Below, piece by piece: positions 8,479-17,012 of a stretch of DNA of 64,000 bases. The stretch is from Arthrobacter sp. UKPF54-2 (GTDB taxonomy: Bacteria; Actinomycetota; Actinomycetes; Actinomycetales; Micrococcaceae). Under the pieces are notes generated by a model that did not search any database, was not told the origin of the DNA, and was given only the letters and a program-made list of their open reading frames with translations. Both the position numbers and the translations under genes were made by a program. The stretch lies in NCBI RefSeq assembly GCF_007858535.1, contig NZ_CP040174.1:2604001-2668000 (forward strand), written 5' to 3'. Each line of letters starts with the position of its first letter. Positions within the stretch are counted from its first letter, which is position 1.

Positions 8479-9381
8479 ATGGAACCTGAGAACACCGACG
8501 TTTCAGCGCAGGCCGCCGACGCGCAGTCCGCCGCAAATACCGGCGGGGCCGCCACGCTGGGCATGATCCTGCTGGCCGTCGAGGAGCTCTGGCCCGAATC
8601 GCTGGCGGAAGACTGGGACGAGGTGGGCCTCGTGGCCGGGCACCCTTCCGCCGAGGTGAGCAGGATCCTCTTCGCCGTCGACCCCACTCTCGAAGTCATT
8701 GAGGAAGCCGTCGCCTGGGGCGCCCAACTGCTCATCACGCACCACCCCCTGTTGCTCAAGGGCGTCACCTCGGTGGCGGCCAACACTCCCAAGGGCAAGG
8801 CCGTGCACCGGCTGATTGAGTCCGGGACCGCCCTGCTGACCGTCCACACCAACGGTGATTCCGCCGTCGGCGGTGTCTCCGACGTGCTGGCCGACGCGCT
8901 GGGCCTGCGGGACGTGGTGCCGCTGACTCCGGCCGCCAACGGACTGCCCGAAGAGGGGATCGGGCGGGTCGGTGACCTCGCCGAGGTCCAGACGCTCGGG
9001 GATTTCGCCGCACAGGTTTTCAGCATCTTGCCCTCCGTCGCCGGCGGCGTCCGGGTCTCCGGCGACCGGGACGGCCTGGTCCGCCGGGTGGCCCTGTGCG
9101 GCGGTGCGGGTGATTCACTCCTCAATGAGGTCCGCGCGAACAACGCGGACGTCTACCTGACCGCGGACCTGCGCCACCACCCGGCGTCGGAGGCCCGCGA
9201 GGCCGCCGTGAACGACCGGCCCTACCTGATCGACGTCTCGCACTTCGCCAGCGAGTGGTTGTGGCTGCCGGCGGCCGCCGAGGCCCTCGGGAACGTGCTG
9301 ACCGACCAGGGGCACGACATCGAGATCCGGGTCAGCACCACCAACAGCGACCCGTGGGACTTCATTCTGACTCCGGGCTGA
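8479..9381 (+). CDS. Nif3-like dinuclear metal centre protein
   Basis: A 300-aa member of the YbgI/Nif3 (NIF3, DUF34) family, which forms toroidal hexamers with a dinuclear metal site. Likely ligands are His88/His89 in LLITHHPLLL, His123 and nearby Asp in TVHTNGD, and His and Glu in DVSHFASEWLWL near residue 254. The biochemical role is unsettled; the old label GTP cyclohydrolase I type 2 is weakly supported. An N-terminal Ala-rich stretch of about 25 residues precedes the fold. It is followed 122 bp later by the zinc-ribbon-type protein, a pairing seen in many actinobacteria. Confidence 0.9.
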   Translation: MEPENTDVSAQAADAQSAANTGGAATLGMILLAVEELWPESLAEDWDEVGLVAGHPSAEVSRILFAVDPTLEVIEEAVAWGAQLLITHHPLLLKGVTSVAANTPKGKAVHRLIESGTALLTVHTNGDSAVGGVSDVLADALGLRDVVPLTPAANGLPEEGIGRVGDLAEVQTLGDFAAQVFSILPSVAGGVRVSGDRDGLVRRVALCGGAGDSLLNEVRANNADVYLTADLRHHPASEAREAAVNDRPYLIDVSHFASEWLWLPAAAEALGNVLTDQGHDIEIRVSTTNSDPWDFILTPG

Positions 9382-9503
9382 GCCTGGCGTTCGTGGCTGC
9401 GGGTCAGCTTAGCGAGGCCGGGGAGCACGCTACGCGCTAGAGTCTAGGGGAGCGCCGATACGGTGCCCGGCTCCGGCCGGTAAGTGAACAAGCGGAGGAA
9501 ATA

Positions 9504-10241
9504 GTGGCCAAGGCAGCACCGGCGGAACAGTTGAAGTTGCTCGAATTGCAGGGACTCGATGCCAAAATCAAGTCCCTGTCCAACCGCCGCCGCAGCCTTG
9601 AGAGCGACTCCCGGATCACCGACCTGGAGGCCGCCCTCAGCGTGGCCAACGGCGAGCTCGGGGCAGCGAAGGTCGCCGTGCACGACGCCGAACTCGAGCT
9701 CAAGCGCGCCGAGGCCGACGTCGAACAGGTGGCCTCCCGGATCGAACGCGACGAGGCCAGGCTCAACAGCGGCACCGGTCTGTCCAAGGACCTCGTGGCC
9801 CTCCAGCGCGACATCGCCTCGCTGAACAAACGCCGCTCGGACCTGGAGGACGTCGAGCTCGAGGTCCTGGAACGGCTCGATTCGCTGCGCCTGCGCCAGG
9901 CCACGCAGCAGCAGATCGTGGATGACATCCAGGGGTCCTTCGGCGCCATCCGCGCCGAACTGGACGAGCAGCTGGCCGAAGTGGCCGCCGAGCTGACCGT
10001 CGTGCGCGGCCAGCGCGCCGAGTTCGCTGAGGGACTGGACTCGGGGATGCTCGCCGTCTACGAAAAAACCCTCGCCAAGCGCGGCGTGGGCGCGGCCCGG
10101 CTCTTCCACGGCACCTCCGAAGGTTCCGGCATGCAGCTGAGCCCCGGAGACCTCGCCGAGATCAAGGCCGCCGCCGAGGACGACATCGTCTTCTGCCCCG
10201 ACTCCGGGTGCATCCTGGTCCGCTCCGCCGAGTGGGCCTAA
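9504..10241 (+). CDS. C4-type zinc-ribbon family coiled-coil protein, first knuckle lost
   Basis: A 245-aa cytosolic protein. Residues about 5-180 are a long coiled coil (KLLELQGLDAKIKSLSNRRR through QLAEVAAELTVVRGQRAEF), then YEKTLAKRGVGAARL and a C-terminal ribbon. In relatives the ribbon has two CxxC pairs. Here the first pair is replaced by HGTSEGSGMQLS and only FCPDSGCILVRS remains, with CxxxxC spacing. Tetrahedral zinc binding therefore looks lost. Family function is poorly defined. The GTG start at 9504 has GGAGG at 9494-9498. The last bases overlap the convergent yaaA stop by 4 bp. Confidence 0.88.
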   Translation: MAKAAPAEQLKLLELQGLDAKIKSLSNRRRSLESDSRITDLEAALSVANGELGAAKVAVHDAELELKRAEADVEQVASRIERDEARLNSGTGLSKDLVALQRDIASLNKRRSDLEDVELEVLERLDSLRLRQATQQQIVDDIQGSFGAIRAELDEQLAEVAAELTVVRGQRAEFAEGLDSGMLAVYEKTLAKRGVGAARLFHGTSEGSGMQLSPGDLAEIKAAAEDDIVFCPDSGCILVRSAEWA

Positions 10242-11002
10242 CCGGGCAGGATGAGGTTGAGGGTGTGCGGCTTACGGGCCGTGCCCTCGATGAGCTCCGC
10301 CGGCCACTTTTCAGCGGCTGCCCGTTGCAGCTGTGCCGGGGTCTGCGGGGCCTTGCCGCGCCGGCTTAGCAGGTGCCGGGCCAGCTCCCCGCGGGTGTGT
10401 TTGGCGAAGTGGCTGACCACCTTGCGCACCCCTTTGACCTCCGTGAAGACGTTGACAGCCACGGTCTGGGCCGGCGGCGGAGCCCAGGCCGCGGCGTAGG
10501 TGCTGGAGCGGCAATCGACCAGCAGTTCCCCGGCTGTGGCGGCGGCAAGTGCCTCGGTCAGCTGCGGTTTCCAGAACGAGGCCAGACGTCCGACGTCGGG
10601 CAGTGCCGTGCCCATCGAGAGCCGGTACGCCGGCACCCGGTCGCCGAACCGCAGGGCGCCCCAGAGCGCGGAAATCACCAGCACGGACTCGTCCGCCTTC
10701 TTCCGTTGCCCGGGCGTCAAGGAACGGTAGCCCAGGGCGTCGTACAGCACCCCGGAGTACACCTGGTGGGCGGGCGCGGCGGGCTCGGCATGCAGCCGGG
10801 TGTTGCGTTCGACGTCGGCCGCCAGCGAGGCGCCGACGCCCAGCAGCGCCAGCGCATCCTCGTGCGCGCTGACCGTGCCGAGTGAGTCGAGCACCTTCGC
10901 GCGGTAGCTGTTCAGCCCGGGGAAGCTGAGCGAGGAAGGGTCGACGGCGTCGCCGCCGGTTGCGGGGGTCTTGCCTTCGGAGGGCGGCAGCAGAATCAGC
11001 AC
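10238..11002 (-). CDS. yaaA: YaaA-family peroxide stress protein
   Basis: A 254-aa YaaA/DUF328 protein. Signatures are LILLPPSEGKT at the N-terminus, VYSGVLYDALGYRSL, LVISALWGALRFGDRVPAYRLSM, LVDCRSSTYAAAW and VSHFAKHTRGELARHLL. E. coli YaaA limits free iron and DNA damage under hydrogen peroxide stress and binds DNA; the same role here is inference. It is convergent with, and overlaps by 4 bp, the zinc-ribbon gene. The next minus-strand gene upstream (esterase) ends 23 bp before its start. Confidence 0.9.
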   Translation of the reverse strand: MLILLPPSEGKTPATGGDAVDPSSLSFPGLNSYRAKVLDSLGTVSAHEDALALLGVGASLAADVERNTRLHAEPAAPAHQVYSGVLYDALGYRSLTPGQRKKADESVLVISALWGALRFGDRVPAYRLSMGTALPDVGRLASFWKPQLTEALAAATAGELLVDCRSSTYAAAWAPPPAQTVAVNVFTEVKGVRKVVSHFAKHTRGELARHLLSRRGKAPQTPAQLQRAAAEKWPAELIEGTARKPHTLNLILPG

Positions 11003-11025
11003 CGTACGATCCTACCGGCGGCGGG

Positions 11026-11946
11026 CTAGGCGAGTTGGCGGCCGAGGAAGGAGAGCAGGGTGGGCAGAATCAGCCGCCAGTAGGCTTCCTCGTGGCCGCC
11101 GGGCTGGTAGCCGCCCTCGACGTGGCCCGGCAGGCCGGCGACGTAGTCCTTGACCGAGGGCAGCAGCGGATCGTCGGTGCCGCAATCGATCCGCTTCGGC
11201 AGGTCCTTGAGCCGGGGCCGCAGCGCAAACACGTCGTTGGCCTCGAAGTCCTCCGGGCTGTCGAAGGCCCCCTCCAGCCCGTCGTCGTAGTCGCTCCAGA
11301 CCGCCGGACTCATGGCGGCGACGGCCCGCAGCCCGGTGATCTTGCCCTGCGAGGCGAGCAACAGGGCGCCAAAGCCTCCCATGGAGAGGCCGAAGAGCCC
11401 TAACCGGCCGAGGTCCAGGCCCTGCCGGGCCAGGAACGGGATGAACTCCTCCAGCAGCATGGACTCCGTATCCGTGCCGTCGGTGCGCGGATGCCACCAG
11501 CTGTCGCCGCCGTCGACGGAGGCCACCGCGAAGGGCGTTCCGCCGTCCACGAGGTAGCGCTGCAGGACCGCCTGGATGCCCAGTCCGTCGAAGAGGAAAC
11601 GGTTGTCGCTGCCGGTGCCGTGCAGGAAGAGCGCGACGGGCATCGTGGCCTGTTCGTAGCCGGAGACGACCGGTGTGGCCAGTGACCACCCGGTGGAGGT
11701 GTCCGGGCGGAACTTGGTCTCGAAGCTGCCGGAGGTGACTTCCACCCGCGGGGCCGGGGTCCCGGGGACGGCCGCGGTGGACGTCGTCGGCGCCTGGGCG
11801 CCAGGCCGATCAGGGCCGGCCGCCGGGGCAGCGGCGCTCGCCTCGGAGTTTTGCGCTGCGGGGGCGCAGGCTGCCAGCGTGGCGGCGCCCACAAAGCCGG
11901 CTCCGAGTTCCAGCATCCGCCGGCGGCCAAGCAGCGGCTCATCCAT
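11026..11946 (-). CDS. Exported alpha/beta-hydrolase (esterase D-like), Tat/lipoprotein signal
   Basis: A 306-aa predicted exported esterase. The N-terminus has a twin-arginine motif GRRRMLEL (residues 7-14), a hydrophobic stretch and a lipobox TLAAC with Cys27, so it is probably a Tat-exported lipoprotein. An Ala/Pro-rich linker (about residues 28-60) leads to an alpha/beta-hydrolase domain with VALFLHGTGSDNRF, the nucleophile elbow FGLSMGGFGALLLA, and a C-terminal HVEGGYQPGGHEEAYW that supplies the catalytic His. The natural substrate cannot be told; mycolyltransferase-like and esterase D-like proteins share this pattern. Confidence 0.82.
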   Translation of the reverse strand: MDEPLLGRRRMLELGAGFVGAATLAACAPAAQNSEASAAAPAAGPDRPGAQAPTTSTAAVPGTPAPRVEVTSGSFETKFRPDTSTGWSLATPVVSGYEQATMPVALFLHGTGSDNRFLFDGLGIQAVLQRYLVDGGTPFAVASVDGGDSWWHPRTDGTDTESMLLEEFIPFLARQGLDLGRLGLFGLSMGGFGALLLASQGKITGLRAVAAMSPAVWSDYDDGLEGAFDSPEDFEANDVFALRPRLKDLPKRIDCGTDDPLLPSVKDYVAGLPGHVEGGYQPGGHEEAYWRLILPTLLSFLGRQLA

Positions 11947-12009
11947 TCCTTGATCTTAGGCGCGAATGCCGGGCGGTGGCCAAGTGCGGCCCCGAGCCGC
12001 GGGCGTGGC

Positions 12010-12891
12010 TCAGGCTACCTTGGCGGGCGGTGCGGGGACAGGGCTCTGGACGGAGTCCGGGGACACCACGGCCGGCGCCGGCAGCGGTGGCCGTGTTGGG
12101 GTCGCCGCAGCCTGTGCGGCCTGGTTCTCACGCGCCAGGAAGGCCGACAGCTCGCCGATGGTGCTCATCAGCGGGGCCGGGAAGACGACGGTGGAGTTTT
12201 TGTCCACGGCGATCTCCACAAGGGACTGCAGGTTCCGCAGCTGCAGGGCCAGCGGATGCGCCATCATCGTGTCGGACGCTTCGCCCAGGGCGGCGGCCGC
12301 GATCGACTCGCCCTCGGCGGCGATGATCTTGGCCCGCTTCTCCCGCTCGGCCTCGGCCTGCCGGGCCATCGCGCGCTTCATGCTTTCGGGCAGTTGGATG
12401 TCCTTGAGCTCCACGAGGGTCACCTCGACGCCCCACTCGAGCGTGAGGGCGTCGAGGATTTCGCGGATGTCGCTGTTGATGTGTTCCGTCTCGGACAGGG
12501 TCTGGTCCAAGCTGTGCCGGCCGACGACCTTCCGCAGCGTGGTCTGGGCGATCTGGTTGATCGCTGCCGCGACGTTCTCGATCGCCACGACCGACTTCAC
12601 GGCGTCGATCACCCGGTAGTAGGCCACCGCGGAGATGTCGACACTGACGTTGTCCTGGGTGATGATGCCCTGCGACTGGATCGGCATGGTCACGATCCGC
12701 AGGCTGACGAGGTGGAGCCTGTCGATGACCGGAATGATGAAGCGCAGGCCCGGCATCCGGACCCCGATCACCCGGCCCAGCCGGAACAGCACACCCTGCT
12801 CGTACTGGCGTACTATCCGGATCGACATCCGCGCCACGATGAGCAGCAAGGCAATGATCAACAACCAAACGACGGCGGCGGTGATGTCCAT
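12010..12891 (-). CDS. SPFH/band 7 (slipin-like) membrane protein
   Basis: A 293-aa stomatin/slipin. One N-terminal transmembrane segment (VVWLLIIALLLIVARM, about residues 7-22) is followed by the SPFH domain: RIVRQYEQGVLFRLGRVIG, MPGLRFIIPVIDRL, and AVAYYRVIDAVKSVVAIENV. The flotillin-like helix EAEREKRAKIIAAEGESIAAAALG follows, and the tail is Pro/Ala-rich. Such proteins scaffold membrane microdomains and often partner with NfeD proteins, but no nfeD gene is adjacent here. The ATG at 12891 is favoured because AAGGAAG lies upstream at good spacing; ATG 12927 has a ribosome site that is too close. Confidence 0.9.
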   Translation of the reverse strand: MDITAAVVWLLIIALLLIVARMSIRIVRQYEQGVLFRLGRVIGVRMPGLRFIIPVIDRLHLVSLRIVTMPIQSQGIITQDNVSVDISAVAYYRVIDAVKSVVAIENVAAAINQIAQTTLRKVVGRHSLDQTLSETEHINSDIREILDALTLEWGVEVTLVELKDIQLPESMKRAMARQAEAEREKRAKIIAAEGESIAAAALGEASDTMMAHPLALQLRNLQSLVEIAVDKNSTVVFPAPLMSTIGELSAFLARENQAAQAAATPTRPPLPAPAVVSPDSVQSPVPAPPAKVA

Positions 12892-12996
12892 CCGAATCGC
12901 TTCCTTCAGCGGGATTTCTGCTTCCATTCTCCCACCGGCGGGGCCAAAAGGCGCCGGTGGGGCGGGGCTGCCGGGGGAGACCGTAGAATGAACCAC

Positions 12997-13395
12997 GGAT
13001 GGGTTGACCAGGCGGCCGCGCGTCACGCAAGTGGCTCGAGGAACGTCCGGGCTCCGCAGGGCAGGGTGGTGGGTAACGCCCACTCGGGGTAACCCGCAGG
13101 CCAGTGCCACAGAGAATAGACCGCCTGCCCAAGGGCCGTGTCCGCACGGTTCGGGGAGCAGGTAAGGGTGAAACGGCGGTGTAAGAGACCACCAGCTTCC
13201 CGGGTGACCGGGAAGGCTAGGTAAACCCCACCCGGAGCAAGGCCAGACAGGACACGTTTGAGGGCTGCCCGCCCGAGTGTCCGGGTAGGCCGCTGGAGGG
13301 CGTCGGCAACGGCGTCCGTAGATGGATGGCCGCTACTCCCGCACCGGTAACAGCGCGGGAGCACAGAACCCGGCGTATCGGTCAACCCATCCATC
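12997..13395 (+). ncRNA. rnpB: RNase P RNA (class A)
   Basis: The catalytic RNA of RNase P, which trims tRNA 5' ends. The P1 stem is clear: GGATGGGTTGACC at 12997 pairs with GGTCAACCCATCC at 13380-13392. The universally conserved 5' element is GAGGAACGTCCGGGCTCC near 13038. The conserved AGAATAGACCGCC segment lies near 13115, and ACAGAACCCGGCGTA lies just before the 3' P1 strand. Length of about 400 nt fits actinobacterial type A. It is transcribed away from the SPFH gene and convergently toward the small membrane protein gene. Confidence 0.96.
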
Positions 13396-13403
13396 CACAC
13401 AAA

Positions 13404-13431
13404 GGGGCCGGCACCATATGGTGCCAGCCCC
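13404..13431. terminator. Hairpin after rnpB, bidirectional terminator
   Basis: GGGGC-GGCACC pairs with GGTGCC-GCCCC around loop ATAT, with one bulged pair. It separates the convergent rnpB and the 13457-13609 gene. T-runs are short on both strands. Confidence 0.65.
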
Positions 13432-13456
13432 TATCTAGTAAGTCTTAGTTTTCGGT

Positions 13457-13609
13457 TCAGGCCTTGGCCTTCCGCTTCACCCAGCCCCACGCCGCCGTGG
13501 CGACAAAGAGGACCAGGCCGATCACGGCCAGCCAGAGCAGGCCCTTCACGACGAAGCCCAGGATCGAGAGGATGAGCCAAATGACGAGTAGTGCAACGAT
13601 GAGTCCCAT
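13457..13609 (-). CDS. Small single-pass or two-pass membrane protein (50 aa)
   Basis: A 50-residue hydrophobic protein read as MGLIVALLVIWLILSILGFV, then VKGLLWLAVIGLVLFVATAA and a basic tail WGWVKRKAKA. Two hydrophobic stretches (about 3-20 and 23-40) with a Lys between them suggest a hairpin or two-segment membrane peptide. AGGA lies about eight bases before the ATG. Short proteins of this pattern are common in actinobacteria and have no assigned function. Codon use is G/C-rich at third positions like its neighbours, which supports it being real. Confidence 0.75.
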   Translation of the reverse strand: MGLIVALLVIWLILSILGFVVKGLLWLAVIGLVLFVATAAWGWVKRKAKA

Positions 13610-13889
13610 CCGGCCATCCTAGGGCAGGGGCAGCACCTATCCGCGGACATCCGGTGTGAGTGATTTCACCCCGTACCGGCCGGTAGGGGAGCGGAGGCCA
13701 CCCTAGAATGGATAGCGAACGTAGAAGTTCTGCCGCCGGGTCTGCGTTCGCAACCGGTGGCTTTTTCTTTGCTCAGCAAAAAGGTGCGCGGGCTGGACCG
13801 AATTCCCGCAGCGCCAGGTTCCGGACATCCGCCGGCAGCCGACTTCCGCATACGAGGACGTGTGCGGTGGATTCTAGGAAGGTAGTTCT
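13610..13889 (+). promoter_or_regulatory. gapB leader region with paired repeats
   Basis: This 280-bp gap holds a TAGAAT -10-like box at 13704-13709, which would give a leader of about 170 nt before gapB. Within that leader GCGAACG (13715-13721) can pair with CGTTCGC (13745-13751), and the short palindrome TTTGCTCAGCAAA lies at 13768-13780. No start codon with good coding potential is visible in the leader, so it may carry regulatory RNA structure. Confidence 0.35.
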
Positions 13890-15383
13890 GTGAGCCAGAC
13901 GTCAGATTCTTGTCTTGATACGTGGATGGGCCGGGAGGCGCTCGCCGAGGCCATGATTCCGGTGATCGGCCGGCTGTACCGTGAGAACAACGTGGTGACG
14001 TCCATCCACGGCCGCAGCTTGATCAACAAATCCACCATGAACATCCTCAAGGCGCACCGCTTCGCCCGCCGGATGAGCAAGGAAGAACTGCGCCTCGAAG
14101 AGACCGCGCCGCTGCTGGACGCGCTCACCAAGCTGGAGTTGGGCGCGGCTGCCATCGACATCGCCCGCCTCACCGAGAAGTACCGCGCCGAGGGCGACGG
14201 CGTCAGCCTGGACGAGTTCCTGCGCGAGGAACTCGCCGAAATTGTCGGCAAGCGTGGCGGCGATGACCGCACCAGCACCGACGTCGTGCTTTACGGCTTT
14301 GGCCGCATCGGCCGGCTGCTGGCCCGCCTCCTGATCGAAAAGGCCGGCGGCGGCCACGGCCTTCGCCTGCGCGCGATCGTGGTGCGCCGCGGTTCGGACA
14401 ATGACCTGGCCAAGCGCGCCAGCCTGCTGCGCCGCGACTCGGTGCACGGCTCCTTCGAGGGCACCATCAAGGTGGACCTCGAGAACGACACGATCACCGC
14501 CAACGGCGTCCAGATCCAGGTCATCTACTCGGACAACCCGGCCACGGTGGACTACACCGCCTACGGCATCCACGACGCGCTCGTCGTCGACAACACCGGC
14601 CGCTGGCGCGACGCCGAGGGCCTGTCCCAGCACCTGCAGAGCAAGGGTGTCTCCCGCGTCCTGCTCACCGCCCCGGGCAAGGGCGAGCTGAAGAACATCG
14701 TGCACGGCATCAACCACGGCACCATCGCCGATTCGGACACCATCGTCTCGGCCGCCTCCTGCACCACCAACGCCATCACGCCTGTGCTGAAGGCGATCAA
14801 CGACCGCTACGGCGTAGTGCACGGCCATGTGGAGACGGTCCACTCTTTCACCAACGACCAGAACCTGATCGACAACTTCCACAAGGGTGACCGCCGCGGC
14901 CGCTCCGCCGCGCTGAACATGGTCATCACCGAGACCGGCGCCGCCAAAGCCGTCGCGAAAGCCCTGCCCGAACTCCTCGGCAAGCTCACCGGCAGCTCCA
15001 TCCGCGTCCCCACCCCGGACGTGTCGCTGGCCATCTTGAACCTGAGCCTGGAGAACGGCACCACCAAGGACGAGGTCAACGACTACCTGCGGGAAATGTC
15101 GCTGCACTCGGACCTGCGCAAGCAGATCGACTACATCGATTCGCCCGAGGTGGTCTCCACCGACTTCGTCGGCTCCCGCCGCGCCGGCATCGTCGACGGC
15201 CTCGCCACCATCTCCAACGACAAGAACCTCGTTCTTTACGTCTGGTACGACAACGAATTCGGCTACAGCTGCCAGGTGGTCCGGGTGATGGAGGAAATGG
15301 CCGGCGTGAACCCACCGTCGTTCCCCGCCAAGGACGCAGCCGCCACGCTGGAAGCAGCCGGTCTGCCGGTCGAGGTCGGATAA
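13890..15383 (+). CDS. gapB: Glyceraldehyde-3-phosphate dehydrogenase, long GapB type
   Basis: A 497-aa GAPDH with about 130 extra N-terminal residues relative to the usual 330-340-aa enzymes. The extension (WMGREALAEAMIPVIGRLYR onward) is helical and typical of the corynebacterial GapB class, associated with the gluconeogenic, NADP-using direction. The Rossmann motif is GFGRIGR at 136-142. The catalytic Cys291 is in SAASCTTNAITP, and the C-terminus has WYDNEFGYSCQVVRVM. The GTG start at 13890 has an AGGAAGG ribosome site at 13876-13882. The gene stands alone, away from other glycolytic genes. Cofactor preference is inference. Confidence 0.92.
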   Translation: MSQTSDSCLDTWMGREALAEAMIPVIGRLYRENNVVTSIHGRSLINKSTMNILKAHRFARRMSKEELRLEETAPLLDALTKLELGAAAIDIARLTEKYRAEGDGVSLDEFLREELAEIVGKRGGDDRTSTDVVLYGFGRIGRLLARLLIEKAGGGHGLRLRAIVVRRGSDNDLAKRASLLRRDSVHGSFEGTIKVDLENDTITANGVQIQVIYSDNPATVDYTAYGIHDALVVDNTGRWRDAEGLSQHLQSKGVSRVLLTAPGKGELKNIVHGINHGTIADSDTIVSAASCTTNAITPVLKAINDRYGVVHGHVETVHSFTNDQNLIDNFHKGDRRGRSAALNMVITETGAAKAVAKALPELLGKLTGSSIRVPTPDVSLAILNLSLENGTTKDEVNDYLREMSLHSDLRKQIDYIDSPEVVSTDFVGSRRAGIVDGLATISNDKNLVLYVWYDNEFGYSCQVVRVMEEMAGVNPPSFPAKDAAATLEAAGLPVEVG

Positions 15384-15449
15384 CCCCCTGTGGCGACCTT
15401 CCCGGCCGGATCTCTGGAATCGGCCGGGAAAGGGAACCACAATGGAGCC

Positions 15450-15659
15450 ATGGAACAGAACCCGGCTCTGGAACACGAAACCACCCTCGAACATGCCCTC
15501 GATGTGGCGCGGCGGAACGCCAAGGAAGCCAAGCGCCTCCTCGACGACGCCCGTGCCAAGCGCGAGGCCGGCGAGGTCGACGACGCACGCGTCCGCCAGC
15601 TGGAGGATCTGCTGACCCTCGCCGAGGAGGACCTCCGCCGGGTCACCAGGGAACAATGA
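15450..15659 (+). CDS. Small coiled-coil protein of unknown function
   Basis: A 69-aa highly charged protein (HALDVARRNAKEAKRLLDDA, then REAGEVDDARVRQLEDLLTLAEEDL) that is almost all predicted helix with heptad-like spacing. I do not recognise a family. It lies 66 bp after gapB on the same strand and is followed by a strong 12-bp hairpin terminator, which supports a transcribed gene. The ATG at 15450 is chosen because the helix begins there; the ribosome site GGAG at 15444 is close, with AGGGAA further upstream. Confidence 0.6.
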   Translation: MEQNPALEHETTLEHALDVARRNAKEAKRLLDDARAKREAGEVDDARVRQLEDLLTLAEEDLRRVTREQ

Positions 15660-15682
15660 CCCCTGAGCGCTAACCTGCCCGG

Positions 15683-15723
15683 CGCCGGACCGGTCCTCCA
15701 CACTGTGGACAACCGGTCCGGCG
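15683..15723 (+). terminator. Hairpin after the 15450 gene
   Basis: CGCCGGACCGGT at 15683-15694 pairs perfectly with ACCGGTCCGGCG at 15712-15723, with a further TCCACA/TGTGGA stem inside the loop. There is no T-run. Confidence 0.6.
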
Positions 15724-15781
15724 TCGGTGCTCCGTCCTACGCTGTGGTGATGCAGCGCTCCCGGCCCGCCAGGGCCCTTCC

Positions 15782-16579
15782 GTGACCTCGACCTGGACCG
15801 ATTTCCGGCGTGCCCGACGCCGATCCCGCCAGGCGTGGGCCCTGCTGGCCGCCGCGGGACTAACCCTGCTCGCCGCCCTCGGCTGGTTCTTCACCGCCGG
15901 CCAGTTTGCCCTGGGGGAGCCGCAGGCGGACGGCCCCACCGAGGCTCCCGTCCTCGCGCCGGGCTGGATGAAGCCTGTCCCCCCGGTGCGGCCGGTGCCG
16001 GGCGGCAGCGCCGTCGAGGTGCTGGCAACGCTGCCGGTGAAGGGACGGGCGCCCGGGAACAATTATGAGCGCAGCGCCTTCGGCCAGGCCTGGCTCGACG
16101 TCGACCGCAACGGCTGCGACACCCGCAACGACATTCTCCGCCGCGACCTGGCCGGGGCCAGCTTCACCGAGGGTTCGCGCTGCCGGATCGGCGCCGGTTC
16201 GTTCCGGGAGCCCTACACCGGCCGGAGCATCGAATTCCGGCGGGGGGCCGAGTCCAGCAAGGCGGTGCAGATCGACCACGTTGTGGCGCTGGGGGACGCC
16301 TGGCAGAAGGGCGCCCAGCAGCTGACGGCCGTGCAGCGCCAGCACCTGGCCAATGATCCGCTGAACCTGATCGCCGCGGACGGCCAGGCCAACCAGGACA
16401 AGGGCGCGTCCGACGCGGCCAGCTGGCTGCCGCCGAACAAGGCGTTCCGCTGCCACTACGTCGCCCGGCAGATCTCGGTCAAGGCCGCCTACGGCCTGTG
16501 GGTGACTGCGGCCGAAAAGGACGCCATGAAGCGGGTCCTTGATGCCTGCCCGGGGCAGCCGGCCGTGGTGCCGCGCTGA
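15782..16579 (+). CDS. Membrane-anchored or secreted HNH-like DUF1524 protein
   Basis: A 265-aa protein with a basic N-terminus (FRRARRRSRQ) and one hydrophobic segment at about 18-38, so it is anchored in or exported across the membrane. The C-terminal DUF1524/HNH-like domain shows WLDVDRNGCDTRNDIL, SSKAVQIDHVVALGDAW (Asp165-His166), LANDPLNLIAADGQANQDKG and ASWLPPNKAFRCHYVARQ. This is the pattern of small extracellular actinobacterial nucleases, so it probably degrades external DNA or RNA. The start is GTG at 15782, close after the CDS-free hairpin region. Confidence 0.85.
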   Translation: MTSTWTDFRRARRRSRQAWALLAAAGLTLLAALGWFFTAGQFALGEPQADGPTEAPVLAPGWMKPVPPVRPVPGGSAVEVLATLPVKGRAPGNNYERSAFGQAWLDVDRNGCDTRNDILRRDLAGASFTEGSRCRIGAGSFREPYTGRSIEFRRGAESSKAVQIDHVVALGDAWQKGAQQLTAVQRQHLANDPLNLIAADGQANQDKGASDAASWLPPNKAFRCHYVARQISVKAAYGLWVTAAEKDAMKRVLDACPGQPAVVPR

Positions 16580-16674
16580 GGGGTGCCGGCCCGATCTCCG
16601 CGAGCATTGACAGGCGACGCCGCCGGGTCTACGACTGGGATGGTCAGGTGCGGCCCACCATTCGAGGAGCAGAA

Positions 16675-16962
16675 ATGGCTTACGGAGTTGTGCACTTTTT
16701 CCCGGGCGGAACCAAGGAACAATACGAGGCGTCCATCGCGGCGGTCCATCCCGGCGAAGGGCGCTTGCCGGAGGGACAGATTTTTCACGCCGGAGGCGCG
16801 TCCGCCGGTGGGTGGACCATCATGGCGGTCCACGATTCGAAGGAGAGCTGGGAGAAGTTCCGCGACGGCATTCTGATGCCGAAGATGCAGGCCGGCATCC
16901 AGGGCGGCTTCGCGTCGCCGCCGGAAGAGACGGTCGTCGACCTCTACAAAGTGCTGCCCTAG
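16675..16962 (+). CDS. Small conserved protein, possible dimeric alpha-beta barrel fold
   Basis: A 95-aa cytosolic protein: MAYGVVHFFPGGTKEQYEAS, then HPGEGRLPEGQIFHAGGASA and GGWTIMAVHDSKESWEKFRD. The alternation of short strands and helices, with a central HAGG and a VHDSKESWEKF helix, resembles monooxygenase-like (ABM) dimeric barrel proteins; no catalytic activity can be assigned. The ATG at 16675 has GAGGAG at 16664-16669, a strong ribosome site. Confidence 0.78.
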   Translation: MAYGVVHFFPGGTKEQYEASIAAVHPGEGRLPEGQIFHAGGASAGGWTIMAVHDSKESWEKFRDGILMPKMQAGIQGGFASPPEETVVDLYKVLP

Positions 16963-17012
16963 CCGTTAGGCATGGTTCTGGCGCACCAACCCGGGTCCGG
17001 TCCGTTGGCCCG

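Noticed and set aside
12892..13110. Start of the SPFH gene upstream at 12927 or 13110
   Set aside because: The 13110 start would run through the 5' part of rnpB. The 12927 start has its ribosome site only one base away.
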